Notes: generated by a model from the sequence alone, not told the origin. Numbered from the stretch's first letter, positions 17,588-25,922 are shown. The stretch: DNA of 41,338 bases from Gomphosphaeria aponina SAG 52.96 = DSM 107014 (GCA_016903655.1 JADQBC010000012.1:1-41338), one strand, 5' to 3'. Translations and numbers: made by a program.

Positions 17588-18481
17588 GTGGATGCTGCAA
17601 ATAATGAGAGAATTCTCGGATATTTTATTGAAGAGGCCAAAGAACACCTCGAAACCCTAGAGAAAGGAATCTTAGAGCTATCTTCAGTGATTGATGATGC
17701 AGAAATGGTAAATGAAATGTTTCGTGCTGCCCATTCCATCAAAGGCGGTGCAGCCATGCTGGGTTATACCAGTATTCAGAAAACAGCTCACCGTTTAGAA
17801 GACTCCTTCAAAGTGCTGCGAGACCAAAAAGTAAACGTGGACGAAAAATTAGAGTCTCTCTTTTTACAAGGATATGATTTCCTGCAAGATTTAATTGAAA
17901 GTCTGGAAAGTCCCACAGGTTTTAGCAATGCTGACGCTGAAAAAGTTGTTGCTAAAGCAGAGCCCAACTTTGTAGAATTGCAAGAATATCTAACTAAATT
18001 AGTTGCAGGGGGCACATCATCAACAGAGGAAACAACACCAACAAAAACTACGGCTGAAGATGGACCAACTGAAATTAGAAAAATATTAAAACAGATGTTG
18101 GCTATCTTTAAGCAAGAGGCTACCCTCGAAAGTCGCCAAAAGTTGCAACAATTCTGTCAAAAGTTAAGTAAAATTGCTCCCCATGAGGAAGGCTGGATAG
18201 CCTTAGTAGAAACTGCCCAAAAAGCAGTGAGCAACCCTAAATATTCTTATCGTCTCCTCGCTCCCGTCATTATTAAAGAACTTAAACAGGGTAGTGATTA
18301 TTTAGAATTAGGCAAAGCAAATTTAATCGTAGCTAGCGACGGTTTGGACAAATTAGCAACTGCTAAATCTCCCCAAATTCTCATCACTTTAGAACCTACT
18401 GCTGCGGCTAAAACTTTGATGAAGGTTTTTAATAAACAGCAACTAGCTCAATTAGTTAAGTTGATTCAAACAAATGTTTAG
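17588..18481 (+). CDS. HPt (histidine phosphotransfer) domain protein
   Basis: This 297-aa protein has an N-terminal HPt domain (about residues 5-110) with the phospho-acceptor histidine in FRAAHSIKGGAAMLG. A Thr/Glu-rich linker (about 143-158) and a helical C-terminal half without recognised catalytic motifs follow. There is no kinase or receiver part, so it would serve as a stand-alone phosphorelay carrier. The start is GTG 17588, preceded by AAAGAGG. It heads a tightly spaced plus-strand series with a small membrane protein, tyrA and a potassium channel. The 286-bp stretch upstream (17302-17587) holds an AT-rich hairpin (CTCAAAAT / ATTTTGAG near 17417-17441) and no gene I recognise. Confidence 0.8.
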   Translation: MDAANNERILGYFIEEAKEHLETLEKGILELSSVIDDAEMVNEMFRAAHSIKGGAAMLGYTSIQKTAHRLEDSFKVLRDQKVNVDEKLESLFLQGYDFLQDLIESLESPTGFSNADAEKVVAKAEPNFVELQEYLTKLVAGGTSSTEETTPTKTTAEDGPTEIRKILKQMLAIFKQEATLESRQKLQQFCQKLSKIAPHEEGWIALVETAQKAVSNPKYSYRLLAPVIIKELKQGSDYLELGKANLIVASDGLDKLATAKSPQILITLEPTAAAKTLMKVFNKQQLAQLVKLIQTNV

Positions 18482-18505
18482 TTATTAGTCATATAAACTG
18501 ATATA

Positions 18506-18808
18506 ATGGCAGCATTAGTCGAGATTGATATAGCTGTGATTGAAATACTTTATCATTTAATTAAAGCCATACAGCCCATATTAGTTCCCCTGTGCTTTGT
18601 GAGTGCCTGGACATTTGTGATTTTATTGGGCTGGAGTTTGTGGAGTGGAATGCGCGCCACAGTAGCGCGTGCCAAACAAATGCACCAAATACCCTGTGCT
18701 AACTGTCAGTTTTTTACCAACGATTATCGCTTGAAATGTACAATTCAGCCATATATAGCAAATACAGAAAAAGCGATCGACTGTTGTGATTATCGCCCAG
18801 GGAGATAA
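18506..18808 (+). CDS. Conserved small membrane protein with Cys-rich tail
   Basis: This 100-aa protein has one or two hydrophobic segments (about residues 10-50) followed by a short cytosolic tail with CANCQFF, then RLKC and CCDYRP. The four or five cysteines could bind zinc or an iron-sulfur cluster. I recall similar proteins (MHQIPCANCQFFTNDY-type) across cyanobacteria with no assigned function. It starts 24 bp after the HPt gene and ends 3 bp before tyrA. Confidence 0.7.
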   Translation: MAALVEIDIAVIEILYHLIKAIQPILVPLCFVSAWTFVILLGWSLWSGMRATVARAKQMHQIPCANCQFFTNDYRLKCTIQPYIANTEKAIDCCDYRPGR

Positions 18809-18811
18809 AAA

Positions 18812-19651
18812 ATGAAGGTGGGAATAGTGGGTTTAGGGTTAATTGGTGGATCTTTGGGGCTGGACTTACGCGTACAGGGGTTAGAAATATTGGGAGTATC
18901 TCGCCAAGAAAAAACCTGCGCGATCGCCTTAGATATAGGTGTAGCAGACAAAGCTAGCACCAATTTATCCCTCCTCAAAGAAGCGGAAATAATTTTTATT
19001 TGTACTCCTATAAAGGCGATCGCCTCCACCATCCAACAACTAACACCCCATCTCCCCCCAGAAACCATTCTCACTGATGTAGGGTCAGTGAAAGCTAAAG
19101 TAGTAGCAGAATGCTCTCAATTATGGCATAATTTTCTCGGAGGTCATCCGATGGCAGGAAAAGCGGAACAAGGAATAGAAGCAGCAGAAAAAAACTTATT
19201 TATTAACACTGCTTATGTTTTAACTCCTACTCCCAATACCCCAAAAGAAATACTCAACAAAGTAGCAGAAATTGCCCAATCTCTTGGGGCTAACTTATCA
19301 ATTTGCTCCCCCGAAACCCACGATCAAGCAGTAGCTTGGATCTCCCATGCACCAGTAATGATTAGTGCTAGTTTAATTCATGCTTGTATGCAAGAAAGAG
19401 AAAAAACAGTATTAGAATTAGCCCAAAAGCTAGCAAGTTCAGGTTTTCGTGACACAAGTAGAGTCGGGGGAGGGAATTGGGAATTAGGCGTAATGATGGC
19501 ACAATATAACAAGGAAGAATTGCTCAAAAGTCTCTTACAATATCGTCAAAGTTTAGAGACAATAATTAATACCATTCAACAAGAAGATTGGCAAAACCTA
19601 GAGCAAATTCTCAAATCAACCAACCAAGAGCGATCGCAATTTTTAGATTAA
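18812..19651 (+). CDS. tyrA: Prephenate/arogenate dehydrogenase
   Basis: This 279-aa protein performs the oxidative decarboxylation step of tyrosine synthesis. The N-terminal Rossmann fold has GLGLIGGSLG (residues 7-16); FICTPI, the DVGSVK motif and the conserved GGHPMAGKAEQG follow. The C-terminal all-helical dimerisation domain contains FRDTSRVGGG. In cyanobacteria this enzyme prefers arogenate and NADP+; that preference is family knowledge. The start ATG 18812 has a GGGAGA site 6-10 bp upstream. Confidence 0.92.
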   Translation: MKVGIVGLGLIGGSLGLDLRVQGLEILGVSRQEKTCAIALDIGVADKASTNLSLLKEAEIIFICTPIKAIASTIQQLTPHLPPETILTDVGSVKAKVVAECSQLWHNFLGGHPMAGKAEQGIEAAEKNLFINTAYVLTPTPNTPKEILNKVAEIAQSLGANLSICSPETHDQAVAWISHAPVMISASLIHACMQEREKTVLELAQKLASSGFRDTSRVGGGNWELGVMMAQYNKEELLKSLLQYRQSLETIINTIQQEDWQNLEQILKSTNQERSQFLD

Positions 19652-19655
19652 TTTT

Positions 19656-20444
19656 ATGTTGTTGCAAGAAAAGATTTCTCTTTACTTGGAAGATATAGAA
19701 ACTCCAGTCGGCATCACTATTAATGCGACAATTCTGGGGTTAATTATCCTTTCTTTAGGCATCTTTGTTGCCGAAACTTATCCACTTTCAGCCTCCCTGC
19801 ACAGTCTATTTCAAATTTTTGATACCATCATTCTCATTATTTTTACCATCGAATACTTAATCAGATTTTGGTGTGCTCAAGCAAAAATCAAGTTTTTATT
19901 TAGTATTTTTTCCCTCATAGATTTAATCGCCATTCTCCCTCTATTAATCGGGTTTATGGACATTAGATTTATCAGAATCTTTCGCTGGTTTCGCCTATTA
20001 CGTCTTTTGAGAATTTTTGAATTTCAAGTTGACTTTCTTCATCTGCAAAGAGAAGACAGCGTAATTTTCACCAGAATATTATTAACTTTATTCTCAATAA
20101 TTTTTGTCTATTCAGGATTAATTTACCAAGTAGAAAATCAAATCAACCCAGAAAACTTCAGCAATTTTTTAGATGCCTTATACTTTTCCATCGTCACCAT
20201 GACAACCGTCGGTTATGGTGATATTACTCCCCTCTCAGAAAGTGGCAAAATCCTCACATTGTTAATGATTTTAACAGGAATTGCCCTAATTCCCTGGCAA
20301 ATAGGAGATTTAGTTAAACAATTAGTTAAAACCGCCAATCAAACAGAAAAAACTTGTCCTGGTTGTGGTTTATCAATGCACGAAATTGATGCAAACTTTT
20401 GCAAAATTTGTGGCTCGAAATTAGAAACAATTATCAAAAATTAA
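19656..20444 (+). CDS. Voltage-gated-type potassium channel with zinc-ribbon tail
   Basis: This 262-aa ion channel has S1-S4 helices over about residues 20-135, S4 being the Arg-rich FIRIFRWFRLLRLLRIF. It is followed by a pore with the selectivity filter TMTTVGYGD and a last helix. The C-terminal 35 residues hold CPGCG and CKIC, a four-cysteine zinc ribbon joined directly after the gate. The gene begins 4 bp after tyrA and probably shares its transcript. The zinc-ribbon role, perhaps sensing or assembly, is unknown. Confidence 0.87.
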   Translation: MLLQEKISLYLEDIETPVGITINATILGLIILSLGIFVAETYPLSASLHSLFQIFDTIILIIFTIEYLIRFWCAQAKIKFLFSIFSLIDLIAILPLLIGFMDIRFIRIFRWFRLLRLLRIFEFQVDFLHLQREDSVIFTRILLTLFSIIFVYSGLIYQVENQINPENFSNFLDALYFSIVTMTTVGYGDITPLSESGKILTLLMILTGIALIPWQIGDLVKQLVKTANQTEKTCPGCGLSMHEIDANFCKICGSKLETIIKN

Positions 20445-20520
20445 TGTTTTCATCAAATTGCCATCAAATCATAATCAGGATTAGCAATAACTCCAGGTAT
20501 TATCCAGTGGTGCATCTTGG

Positions 20521-20952
20521 TTATTGTACTACAACCGCATCCCCCTCAATTTTTGCCGTAAAAGTTGCTAAAGGTTTCTCAACAGGTCCACTAATAAAAG
20601 TTCCCTCTGGGCCATATTTAGCATTGTGACAAGGGCAGACATATTGCTTGTCATTTCCCTCCCATTTTACCGTACAACCTTCATGGGGACAAGTGGGATT
20701 AACTGCTAATAAAGTATCAGTTGCAGCAGGATTACGAATCACTAATACCTTCCCACCAGCAAACTCTTTATTCAGAATAAAACCCTCTTGATCTAATTCC
20801 GCAACCGTACCAACAGTTACCATTCCCGAAACAGGTTGAGAATTATTGGATTCAGAAGTCACATTTTTCGGCGAACAAGCAGCAATTATTGTCGGTAAAA
20901 AACTCAGGAAACCGCCAACACCAACCCAGGTAAAAAATTTGCGTCGTTTCAT
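20521..20952 (-). CDS. Rieske 2Fe-2S lipoprotein, PetC3-like
   Basis: This 143-aa protein carries Rieske cluster motifs CPHEGC and CPCHNAKYGPEG, each supplying Cys and His ligands. The N-terminus begins MKRRKFF, a twin-arginine signal, with a hydrophobic stretch ending in a lipobox-like IIAAC, so the mature form may be a lipid-anchored periplasmic protein. ATG 20952 is chosen over an upstream TTG at 20967 because it gives the proper signal peptide. It is far shorter than PetC of cytochrome b6f and closest in plan to the plasma-membrane PetC3 type. The redox partner is unknown. Confidence 0.8.
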   Translation of the reverse strand: MKRRKFFTWVGVGGFLSFLPTIIAACSPKNVTSESNNSQPVSGMVTVGTVAELDQEGFILNKEFAGGKVLVIRNPAATDTLLAVNPTCPHEGCTVKWEGNDKQYVCPCHNAKYGPEGTFISGPVEKPLATFTAKIEGDAVVVQ

Positions 20953-20997
20953 AACTAAATTGCTCAATCAATGAAGTTCACATTAAGCGAAATTTTT

Positions 20998-21026
20998 GTA
21001 GGGGCATGGCAATGCCATGCCCCTAC
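20998..21026. repeat. Perfect REP-like hairpin between Rieske and rubrerythrin genes
   Basis: Two 13-bp arms, GTAGGGGCATGGC (20998-21010) and GCCATGCCCCTAC (21014-21026), have a 3-base loop. The arm sequence belongs to the same GTAGGGGCA..TGCCCCTAC family as the hairpins at 37-63 and 243-273, a dispersed cyanobacterial palindrome. It could slow or end transcription coming from the rubrerythrin gene, but no T run follows on that strand. Confidence 0.75.
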
Positions 21027-21033
21027 TGCATCT

Positions 21034-21720
21034 CTAAACTACTTCAGTAAAATCCTCTTTCTGTTCACCACATACGGGGCAAGTAGCAAAGTTCAACTCA
21101 GTAGTAGTATAGCCACAGCGAGGACAAACAAAGAAAGGAAATTTTGCCTCTTTCCAGTCTTCCAAATTATCCTTAGCCTCGGTATAATACTTGGCGTGTT
21201 CTGCTTCCGCTTCCATCGCAAACCTAAAAGTATTCACAGCATCCATATTGCCCACACTTTCAGCTTGTTTCAGAAACCCTGGGTACATAGTATCCCGTTC
21301 ATAAGACTCGCCAGCAATAGCTGCTTCCAGGTTTTCACTGGTAGATTTTACCTCTGGGGTTTCAATAGTAGCTTCTGGTGTCCCACCCAACAGTTTAATC
21401 ACTTCTCCATGATTATCCCGATGAATTTGTTCAGCTAGTGCAGCAGCGCGAAATAAAACTGCTACTTGATGATAACCTTCTTCATCTGCTTTTTCAGCAA
21501 AAGCTAAATAAAGAGCATTAGCATTAGCTTCTCCATTATAAGCTGCTTGCAAATTTTTCAGAGTTTCTTCATTATCCGTTTCTGCTGCTTGTACTGGGGC
21601 AGCAATTTCTAGGGTAAAACTTGGGGTTTGTTTGGGGGAGTTGACCAAAGCGAAAACACCTACTACTCCTGCTAACATGAGCGCCTTGGTAAAGTTGTTA
21701 AATTTTGGCAGATTATGCAT
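21034..21720 (-). CDS. Rubrerythrin family protein with signal peptide
   Basis: In this 228-aa protein residues 13-27 form a hydrophobic signal segment and a likely signal-peptidase site follows PVQA (about residue 45), so the protein appears exported; rubrerythrins are usually cytosolic. The ferritin-like diiron domain (about 50-180) has GEANANALYLAFAEKA, LAEQIHRDNH and EAEAEHAKYY, supplying the Glu and His ligands. A C-terminal rubredoxin-like domain has CPRCGY and CPVCGE. It probably reduces peroxide. It follows a PepSY-type protein and precedes a Rieske lipoprotein on the same strand. Confidence 0.85.
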   Translation of the reverse strand: MHNLPKFNNFTKALMLAGVVGVFALVNSPKQTPSFTLEIAAPVQAAETDNEETLKNLQAAYNGEANANALYLAFAEKADEEGYHQVAVLFRAAALAEQIHRDNHGEVIKLLGGTPEATIETPEVKSTSENLEAAIAGESYERDTMYPGFLKQAESVGNMDAVNTFRFAMEAEAEHAKYYTEAKDNLEDWKEAKFPFFVCPRCGYTTTELNFATCPVCGEQKEDFTEVV

Positions 21721-21745
21721 TGTAAAGATTCTCCTCTTGTTTTAA

Positions 21746-22033
21746 TTAATTTGCTTTTTGAGAGTTTTTGCGAAACAAACCACTCATAATGATTCCTGTT
21801 ACTAACATGGCAATTAAACCCAGGCCATTTAACAACACATAAATTGGTTTTAGTTGCTCACCCAGATATTCGCCTTGGTGAATTACTAAAAGAATTTGAG
21901 CCGCATCACCTGACAGTCCAAACCAACTTATTCCCAGTCGGTAAATAATCCCTGTGATGGCAGTAACAAAAAAAGGTAGAAAAATAATTGGTGCTAGTCG
22001 GCGGTGCAGTTTCCGTAAGGTTTTTTGATTCAT
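21746..22033 (-). CDS. PepSY-type small membrane protein
   Basis: This 95-aa protein starts MNQKTLRKLHRRLAPI and has two membrane helices (about residues 12-30 and 62-85) with RLAPIIFLPFFVTAITGIIYR, a pattern typical of PepSY_TM proteins that accompany redox and metal enzymes. ATG 22033 is chosen over a longer in-frame start at 22066 because it fits the family beginning. It lies 25 bp upstream of the rubrerythrin gene on the same strand. The role is unknown; electron delivery to, or metal handling for, the exported redox proteins is possible. Confidence 0.65.
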   Translation of the reverse strand: MNQKTLRKLHRRLAPIIFLPFFVTAITGIIYRLGISWFGLSGDAAQILLVIHQGEYLGEQLKPIYVLLNGLGLIAMLVTGIIMSGLFRKNSQKAN

Positions 22034-22170
22034 AATTATTGACCTTTTGAACCTCCCTTGGGGCAACGGTTTGTTTTTAATTGCCGCCTATGTTAACTCT
22101 AATTGGCAAAAGTAAAGAACTCGGAAAGATTGAGAAAAAATCCTGGTTTGTTTATAAAACTAAACCGAGA

Positions 22171-23541
22171 TTACCTAAATAAGGGTAAAATCACCTCGAA
22201 ACAAGTACCAACCCCTAACTGGCTAGTAACAGAAATTTTGCCGCCATGGGTTTGAGCAATAGTTTGAGCGATCGCCATTCCTAACCCTGTACCTCCTTCA
22301 CAATACACTCTCGCTTTATCTGCTCGCCATAAACGGTCAAAAACCCTGGGTAAATCTTCTTCAGCAATACCTATTCCCGTATCTTCTACAGTAAAAATCC
22401 CACTGTCTTCTGCCAACTCCAAAGAAACCGCAACTTTTCCCCCAGCAGGAGTATATTGGAGAGCGTTATTAATCAAATTATTAAACAAGCGCTGGAGTTG
22501 ATGTGCATCCCCCAACACTAAAACATTGGGGCGTAAATGAGATGTAAGAATAATATGTTTTTTGTCTGCTTCAAGTTCGGCAAATTCTAATAAATCTTCA
22601 ATAATTTCATCAATGGGAATTTTTAACCACTGGTGAGTCATGGTTTTGCCATCGAGTCGCGCCAAAAGCAGTAAATCTTCTACTAAACGAGTCATTTGCT
22701 CTGTAGAAGAGGCGATCGCCTCTAACTTTTCCACATCTCCCTGATCAATCCTTTCTGGATGACTTCTAATTACAGCAATATTAGTTTTAATCACTGTCAG
22801 GGGACTGCGTAGCTCGTGAGAAGCATCTGCTGTAAACTGTTGCAACTGTTCAATACTTGCTTCAATAGGTTTGAGAGACTCCCGTGTCAGTAACCTGCCA
22901 CCTACAGCCGTAAGTCCTAGGGCGATCGCACCTCCCAAAACCAAACCCAGACGGAGACGATTTAATTCAGCATTTAACATTTCTCTAGATTCACTCGCCC
23001 GAATGTAGCCTTTCAGTTGCTTTTGTGCTTGCCCACGAATCTGATAAAAAACTGGTAAAGCGAGACTACGAATGTTATTTTTTTGGCAAATAAAATCAGA
23101 AGTAGCTAAATTTTCCCCTAATGACCAATTAGGAACAAGATTACCTTCTCTTACTAACAACTGCTGTTTCTCATCAAACCATTCAACCCCTTGATGGTGC
23201 TGGTGGTTATTCTTTACTTTTAATACTTCGTTTTTTTGATAGTGTTTCATCAAGTCAGAAAGATTTTTAGGTAAATCTTCATCATCTTCATCCTTTATTC
23301 CTCCCCGATGCTCATAATATTCGTGTTTAACTACTTCTAAAGTTTGAGCTGCGGTTTCTGCCAAAGTCAGCAGATGGTTATTCAATTGTTGATTAAGATT
23401 ATGGGCAACAACTTGATACACTGCTAGGGCTGAACTTCCTAGAATTGTTACCATAACTGCTAAATATGACAACAATAAACGCCGACGCAATGCCAGAAAT
23501 TGGGGATTAGATATTGGGGTTGAGTCGATATCCCAGACCAT
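22171..23541 (-). CDS. rppB: Sensor histidine kinase, RppB/NrsS-like
   Basis: In this 456-aa protein a first helix (about residues 20-45) and a second (about 205-225) flank a periplasmic sensor region rich in His, Asp and Glu (YYEHRGG, DEDDED, NNHQHHQ). The HisKA box is FTADASHELRSPLTVIKTN and the ATPase part has NNLINNALQYTP, DTGIGI and GGTGLGMAIA. ATG 23541 lies inside the end of the upstream response-regulator gene, so the pair is translationally coupled. The Synechocystis homologue set (RppB/NrsS) senses nickel or redox state; the metal-rich loop here supports metal sensing. The symbol is given by similarity. Confidence 0.8.
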   Translation of the reverse strand: MVWDIDSTPISNPQFLALRRRLLLSYLAVMVTILGSSALAVYQVVAHNLNQQLNNHLLTLAETAAQTLEVVKHEYYEHRGGIKDEDDEDLPKNLSDLMKHYQKNEVLKVKNNHQHHQGVEWFDEKQQLLVREGNLVPNWSLGENLATSDFICQKNNIRSLALPVFYQIRGQAQKQLKGYIRASESREMLNAELNRLRLGLVLGGAIALGLTAVGGRLLTRESLKPIEASIEQLQQFTADASHELRSPLTVIKTNIAVIRSHPERIDQGDVEKLEAIASSTEQMTRLVEDLLLLARLDGKTMTHQWLKIPIDEIIEDLLEFAELEADKKHIILTSHLRPNVLVLGDAHQLQRLFNNLINNALQYTPAGGKVAVSLELAEDSGIFTVEDTGIGIAEEDLPRVFDRLWRADKARVYCEGGTGLGMAIAQTIAQTHGGKISVTSQLGVGTCFEVILPLFR

Positions 23542-24184
23542 AGACAGTTTCAATCAAATTAAGTGGGGCTTGAGCTGCTTTTAGTTTCATGCGTAACCCC
23601 CGTAGATGAACTTTAACAGTTTCCGCTCCTGGAGTATCTTCAAAAGCCCAGATGTTATCAAGAATAGCACTGCGAGTTAGAATGCGATCGCCTGAACGGA
23701 GTAATAATTCTAATAAAGCATATTCTTTCGGGGTCAAATGGAGCAGAACTCCATTATATTTTACCTCACATTTACTGGGGTCAAGAGTAAGAAGTTCCCA
23801 GGTCAAAATTGGAGATAAGGTGGTATTACGTCGGCGCAATAATGCACGAATGCGAGCCAATAAAGCTTGCAATTCAAAAGGCTTAACAACATAATCATCT
23901 GCCCCAACATCCAACCCCATAACCTGATCTAAGCTAGTATCTTTTGCAGTTAACATTAAAATCAGCCTGTTATCTCCCGCACTTCTTAACCTTTTACAGA
24001 GACTAATACCATCTAACTTAGGCAACATTAAATCCAAGACAATTAAATCATAGGAAAAAGCTTGCATTAACTCCCAAGCTTCCTCACCATCAGTAGCTAT
24101 TTCCACAGTATAATTTTTGTCTTTCAGTGCCTCTGCTAAAGCTTTAGCAATGTGTCTTTCATCTTCTACTAAAAGAATTTTCAT
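23507..24184 (-). CDS. rppA: OmpR-family response regulator, RppA/NrsR-like
   Basis: This 225-aa protein has a receiver domain starting MKILLVEDE, phospho-acceptor Asp in VLDLMLPKLDG, Thr in MLTAKD and Lys in VVKPFE. A winged-helix DNA-binding domain follows with LTPKEYALLELL and VKVHLRGLRMKL. An ATG 12 bp upstream (24196, MSKEMKIL) is an equally good start. It is cotranscribed with the kinase gene that overlaps its 3' end. Likely targets are the PepSY/rubrerythrin/Rieske genes just downstream, by position only. Confidence 0.82.
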   Translation of the reverse strand: MKILLVEDERHIAKALAEALKDKNYTVEIATDGEEAWELMQAFSYDLIVLDLMLPKLDGISLCKRLRSAGDNRLILMLTAKDTSLDQVMGLDVGADDYVVKPFELQALLARIRALLRRRNTTLSPILTWELLTLDPSKCEVKYNGVLLHLTPKEYALLELLLRSGDRILTRSAILDNIWAFEDTPGAETVKVHLRGLRMKLKAAQAPLNLIETVYGLGYRLNPNI

Positions 24185-24236
24185 TTCTTTACTCATCCAG
24201 CAAAAAACGGAAAAGTGGGAGCAAAAAATCAAACCA

Positions 24237-24854
24237 TTAGCTGCTTAAAACCACTAAACCAACAATTTCTTTCCCACATTGACCCAGAAAGTCAGTTATA
24301 GATTGAATATCAGTTTGATGGATTGAATATTTTTTATTTGTTCCAGGCTTAATATCAGCTTCGTGAACAATTGAGTTTCTCCTATCTGCTATCAGTTTTA
24401 AGGTATTTTTAGCGGTTTTATCATCCAGCTCCATTTTAAGAGCAATTTGTTGCCATTTTTGTTTTTCATTCCAGATGTAACTTAACCCTTCAGCTACTTT
24501 TTCAGGTTCTTGATAAGAAATAGTCTTAAGTTTTTTGAAGACTGCTTCCTCAAATATATGTTCTTTTGGATTCTTTTTTGTTGCAGACATCAATTCATTA
24601 TAGGTTGCTATGGAGATTGATTCTGCCAAATATTTTGGAGTTGGCGGTCTTTTCCCTGTAAATATTTCTATTATCCCAATCCGAATAATATCATGGAGAA
24701 GTTTATCAAAAGCACTAACGGAATAGACTATTTGCGCTCTTAATAGATCATCAGAGAATGGTGAGCTGATAGAGCCTTCTAAATATTCATAAAGTGAAGT
24801 TAGGTGTTTAGCCTGTTCTATATTCTCTTGAAAAAGTGTCAAAGCTCTATACAT
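24237..24854 (-). CDS. HEPN-domain putative ribonuclease
   Basis: This is a 205-aa all-helical protein. Near its C-terminus ADRRNSIVHEAD contains the R-x4-H motif (R159, H164), the catalytic signature of HEPN RNases, set in a helix as expected. An N-terminal helix has SVSAFDKLLHDII, also typical of RiboL-PSP or MAE_28990-type HEPN proteins. Its start overlaps the end of the ParA-like gene by 8 bp, showing translational coupling. HEPN proteins are often toxins or phage-defence effectors. Here the ATPase partner may control it. Neither activity nor target can be seen from sequence. Confidence 0.72.
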   Translation of the reverse strand: MYRALTLFQENIEQAKHLTSLYEYLEGSISSPFSDDLLRAQIVYSVSAFDKLLHDIIRIGIIEIFTGKRPPTPKYLAESISIATYNELMSATKKNPKEHIFEEAVFKKLKTISYQEPEKVAEGLSYIWNEKQKWQQIALKMELDDKTAKNTLKLIADRRNSIVHEADIKPGTNKKYSIHQTDIQSITDFLGQCGKEIVGLVVLSS

Positions 24855-25878
24855 ACTGTAATAAGTCTATCAATTTATTAGTGAGCAATTGAAATTTATT
24901 TTTTAATTCGTCTCTGCTCTTTACCATATCTTCTAAAACAGTACCCGTTTCATTTATTTCCTCATTCCCCAATTCAAAAACAGGAACTCCCGCTTGGTAT
25001 GACTTCGGTAATAAACCTTGGAAATCTGGGATCTCAGCAAGACAATAACCACTATGAATAAAATCTTGTGTGTACTGTTCTAAATTGAGTGTCATTCCTA
25101 CTTGAGCAATAGCCTCAAAAAACTTTCCACTTATTAGACTTTTAATCTCGTCAATATTATCTATATAAGGCTTGGCAGCAAATCCTTTACGAACATTAAA
25201 ACGCTGAATTAAACAACCAATAAATTTAGGTTCTCCTGCTGACAGTGGATAGACAGAATCAGCCAATAGTGGAACAGCCTTTTTTTTCCACGAAACCCAT
25301 GTTGGCAAGATATCTCCTAAAGTATTAATCGCCATCACGGAGAATGGCTCTGGATTAGTAGGAACTATAAAAGCATGAGCTGACAAAAATAAATTTTGGT
25401 TAATTGCGTTTAATCCTGAATTCAAATCTATCAATGTATAGTCAATCGAATATTTTTCTTCAGTCAGGTTCATTAACTCAGAAAATGCACCAGGTAAATT
25501 TTGCAGGATTGGGAACCCATAGTTAGATATTTGGGCATACATTAAGTCAGCATCATATTCTGATAAATTAGCGTGTCCTGCAAGGAGATACAGAGATGAA
25601 GCCCTTGGGGGTGAAAAACAAGTTACAGCTTGAATAGTATAGGGTTTTGCGGTAAAAGCAACTGTAACTCCATCTTTAATATTTTGTTCTTTAGTGGCAT
25701 CTTCAAGATAGTATTTATCAAAATCATCACCGAGAATCAAACTTGACAAATTACATTGCGGATCACCATCTACAACTAAAACGTTATATTTTTTTGCTAG
25801 CATCCAGGCAATATTGTAGATAAATGTACTTTTACTTACTCCACCCTGATGATTAAAAACAACTATTCGCTTAGTCAT
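24847..25878 (-). CDS. ParA/MinD-like ATPase paired with HEPN protein
   Basis: This 343-aa protein has a deviant Walker A at residues 10-18 reading HQGGVSKST. The P-loop Lys (K16) is kept but the signature Lys of xKGG is replaced by Gln (Q11). VVDGDPQCNLSS (about 35-46) is the usual ParA switch motif, while LIDLNSG replaces the standard DxPP-like segment, and VPTNPEPFS matches the ParA VPxxPxxxS region. There is no ParB gene or parS-like site nearby, so chromosome partitioning is unlikely. The overlapping HEPN gene suggests an ATPase-gated effector unit. Confidence 0.78.
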   Translation of the reverse strand: MTKRIVVFNHQGGVSKSTFIYNIAWMLAKKYNVLVVDGDPQCNLSSLILGDDFDKYYLEDATKEQNIKDGVTVAFTAKPYTIQAVTCFSPPRASSLYLLAGHANLSEYDADLMYAQISNYGFPILQNLPGAFSELMNLTEEKYSIDYTLIDLNSGLNAINQNLFLSAHAFIVPTNPEPFSVMAINTLGDILPTWVSWKKKAVPLLADSVYPLSAGEPKFIGCLIQRFNVRKGFAAKPYIDNIDEIKSLISGKFFEAIAQVGMTLNLEQYTQDFIHSGYCLAEIPDFQGLLPKSYQAGVPVFELGNEEINETGTVLEDMVKSRDELKNKFQLLTNKLIDLLQYV

Positions 25879-25922
25879 AGATTTTCTCTTTGAATTACAG
25901 AATTAAATTTGATATTCAAGCA

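Noticed and set aside
24847-25878. Chromosome or plasmid partition gene parA
   Set aside because: No parB, no parS-like repeats, the signature Lys is replaced and the coupled gene is a HEPN protein.
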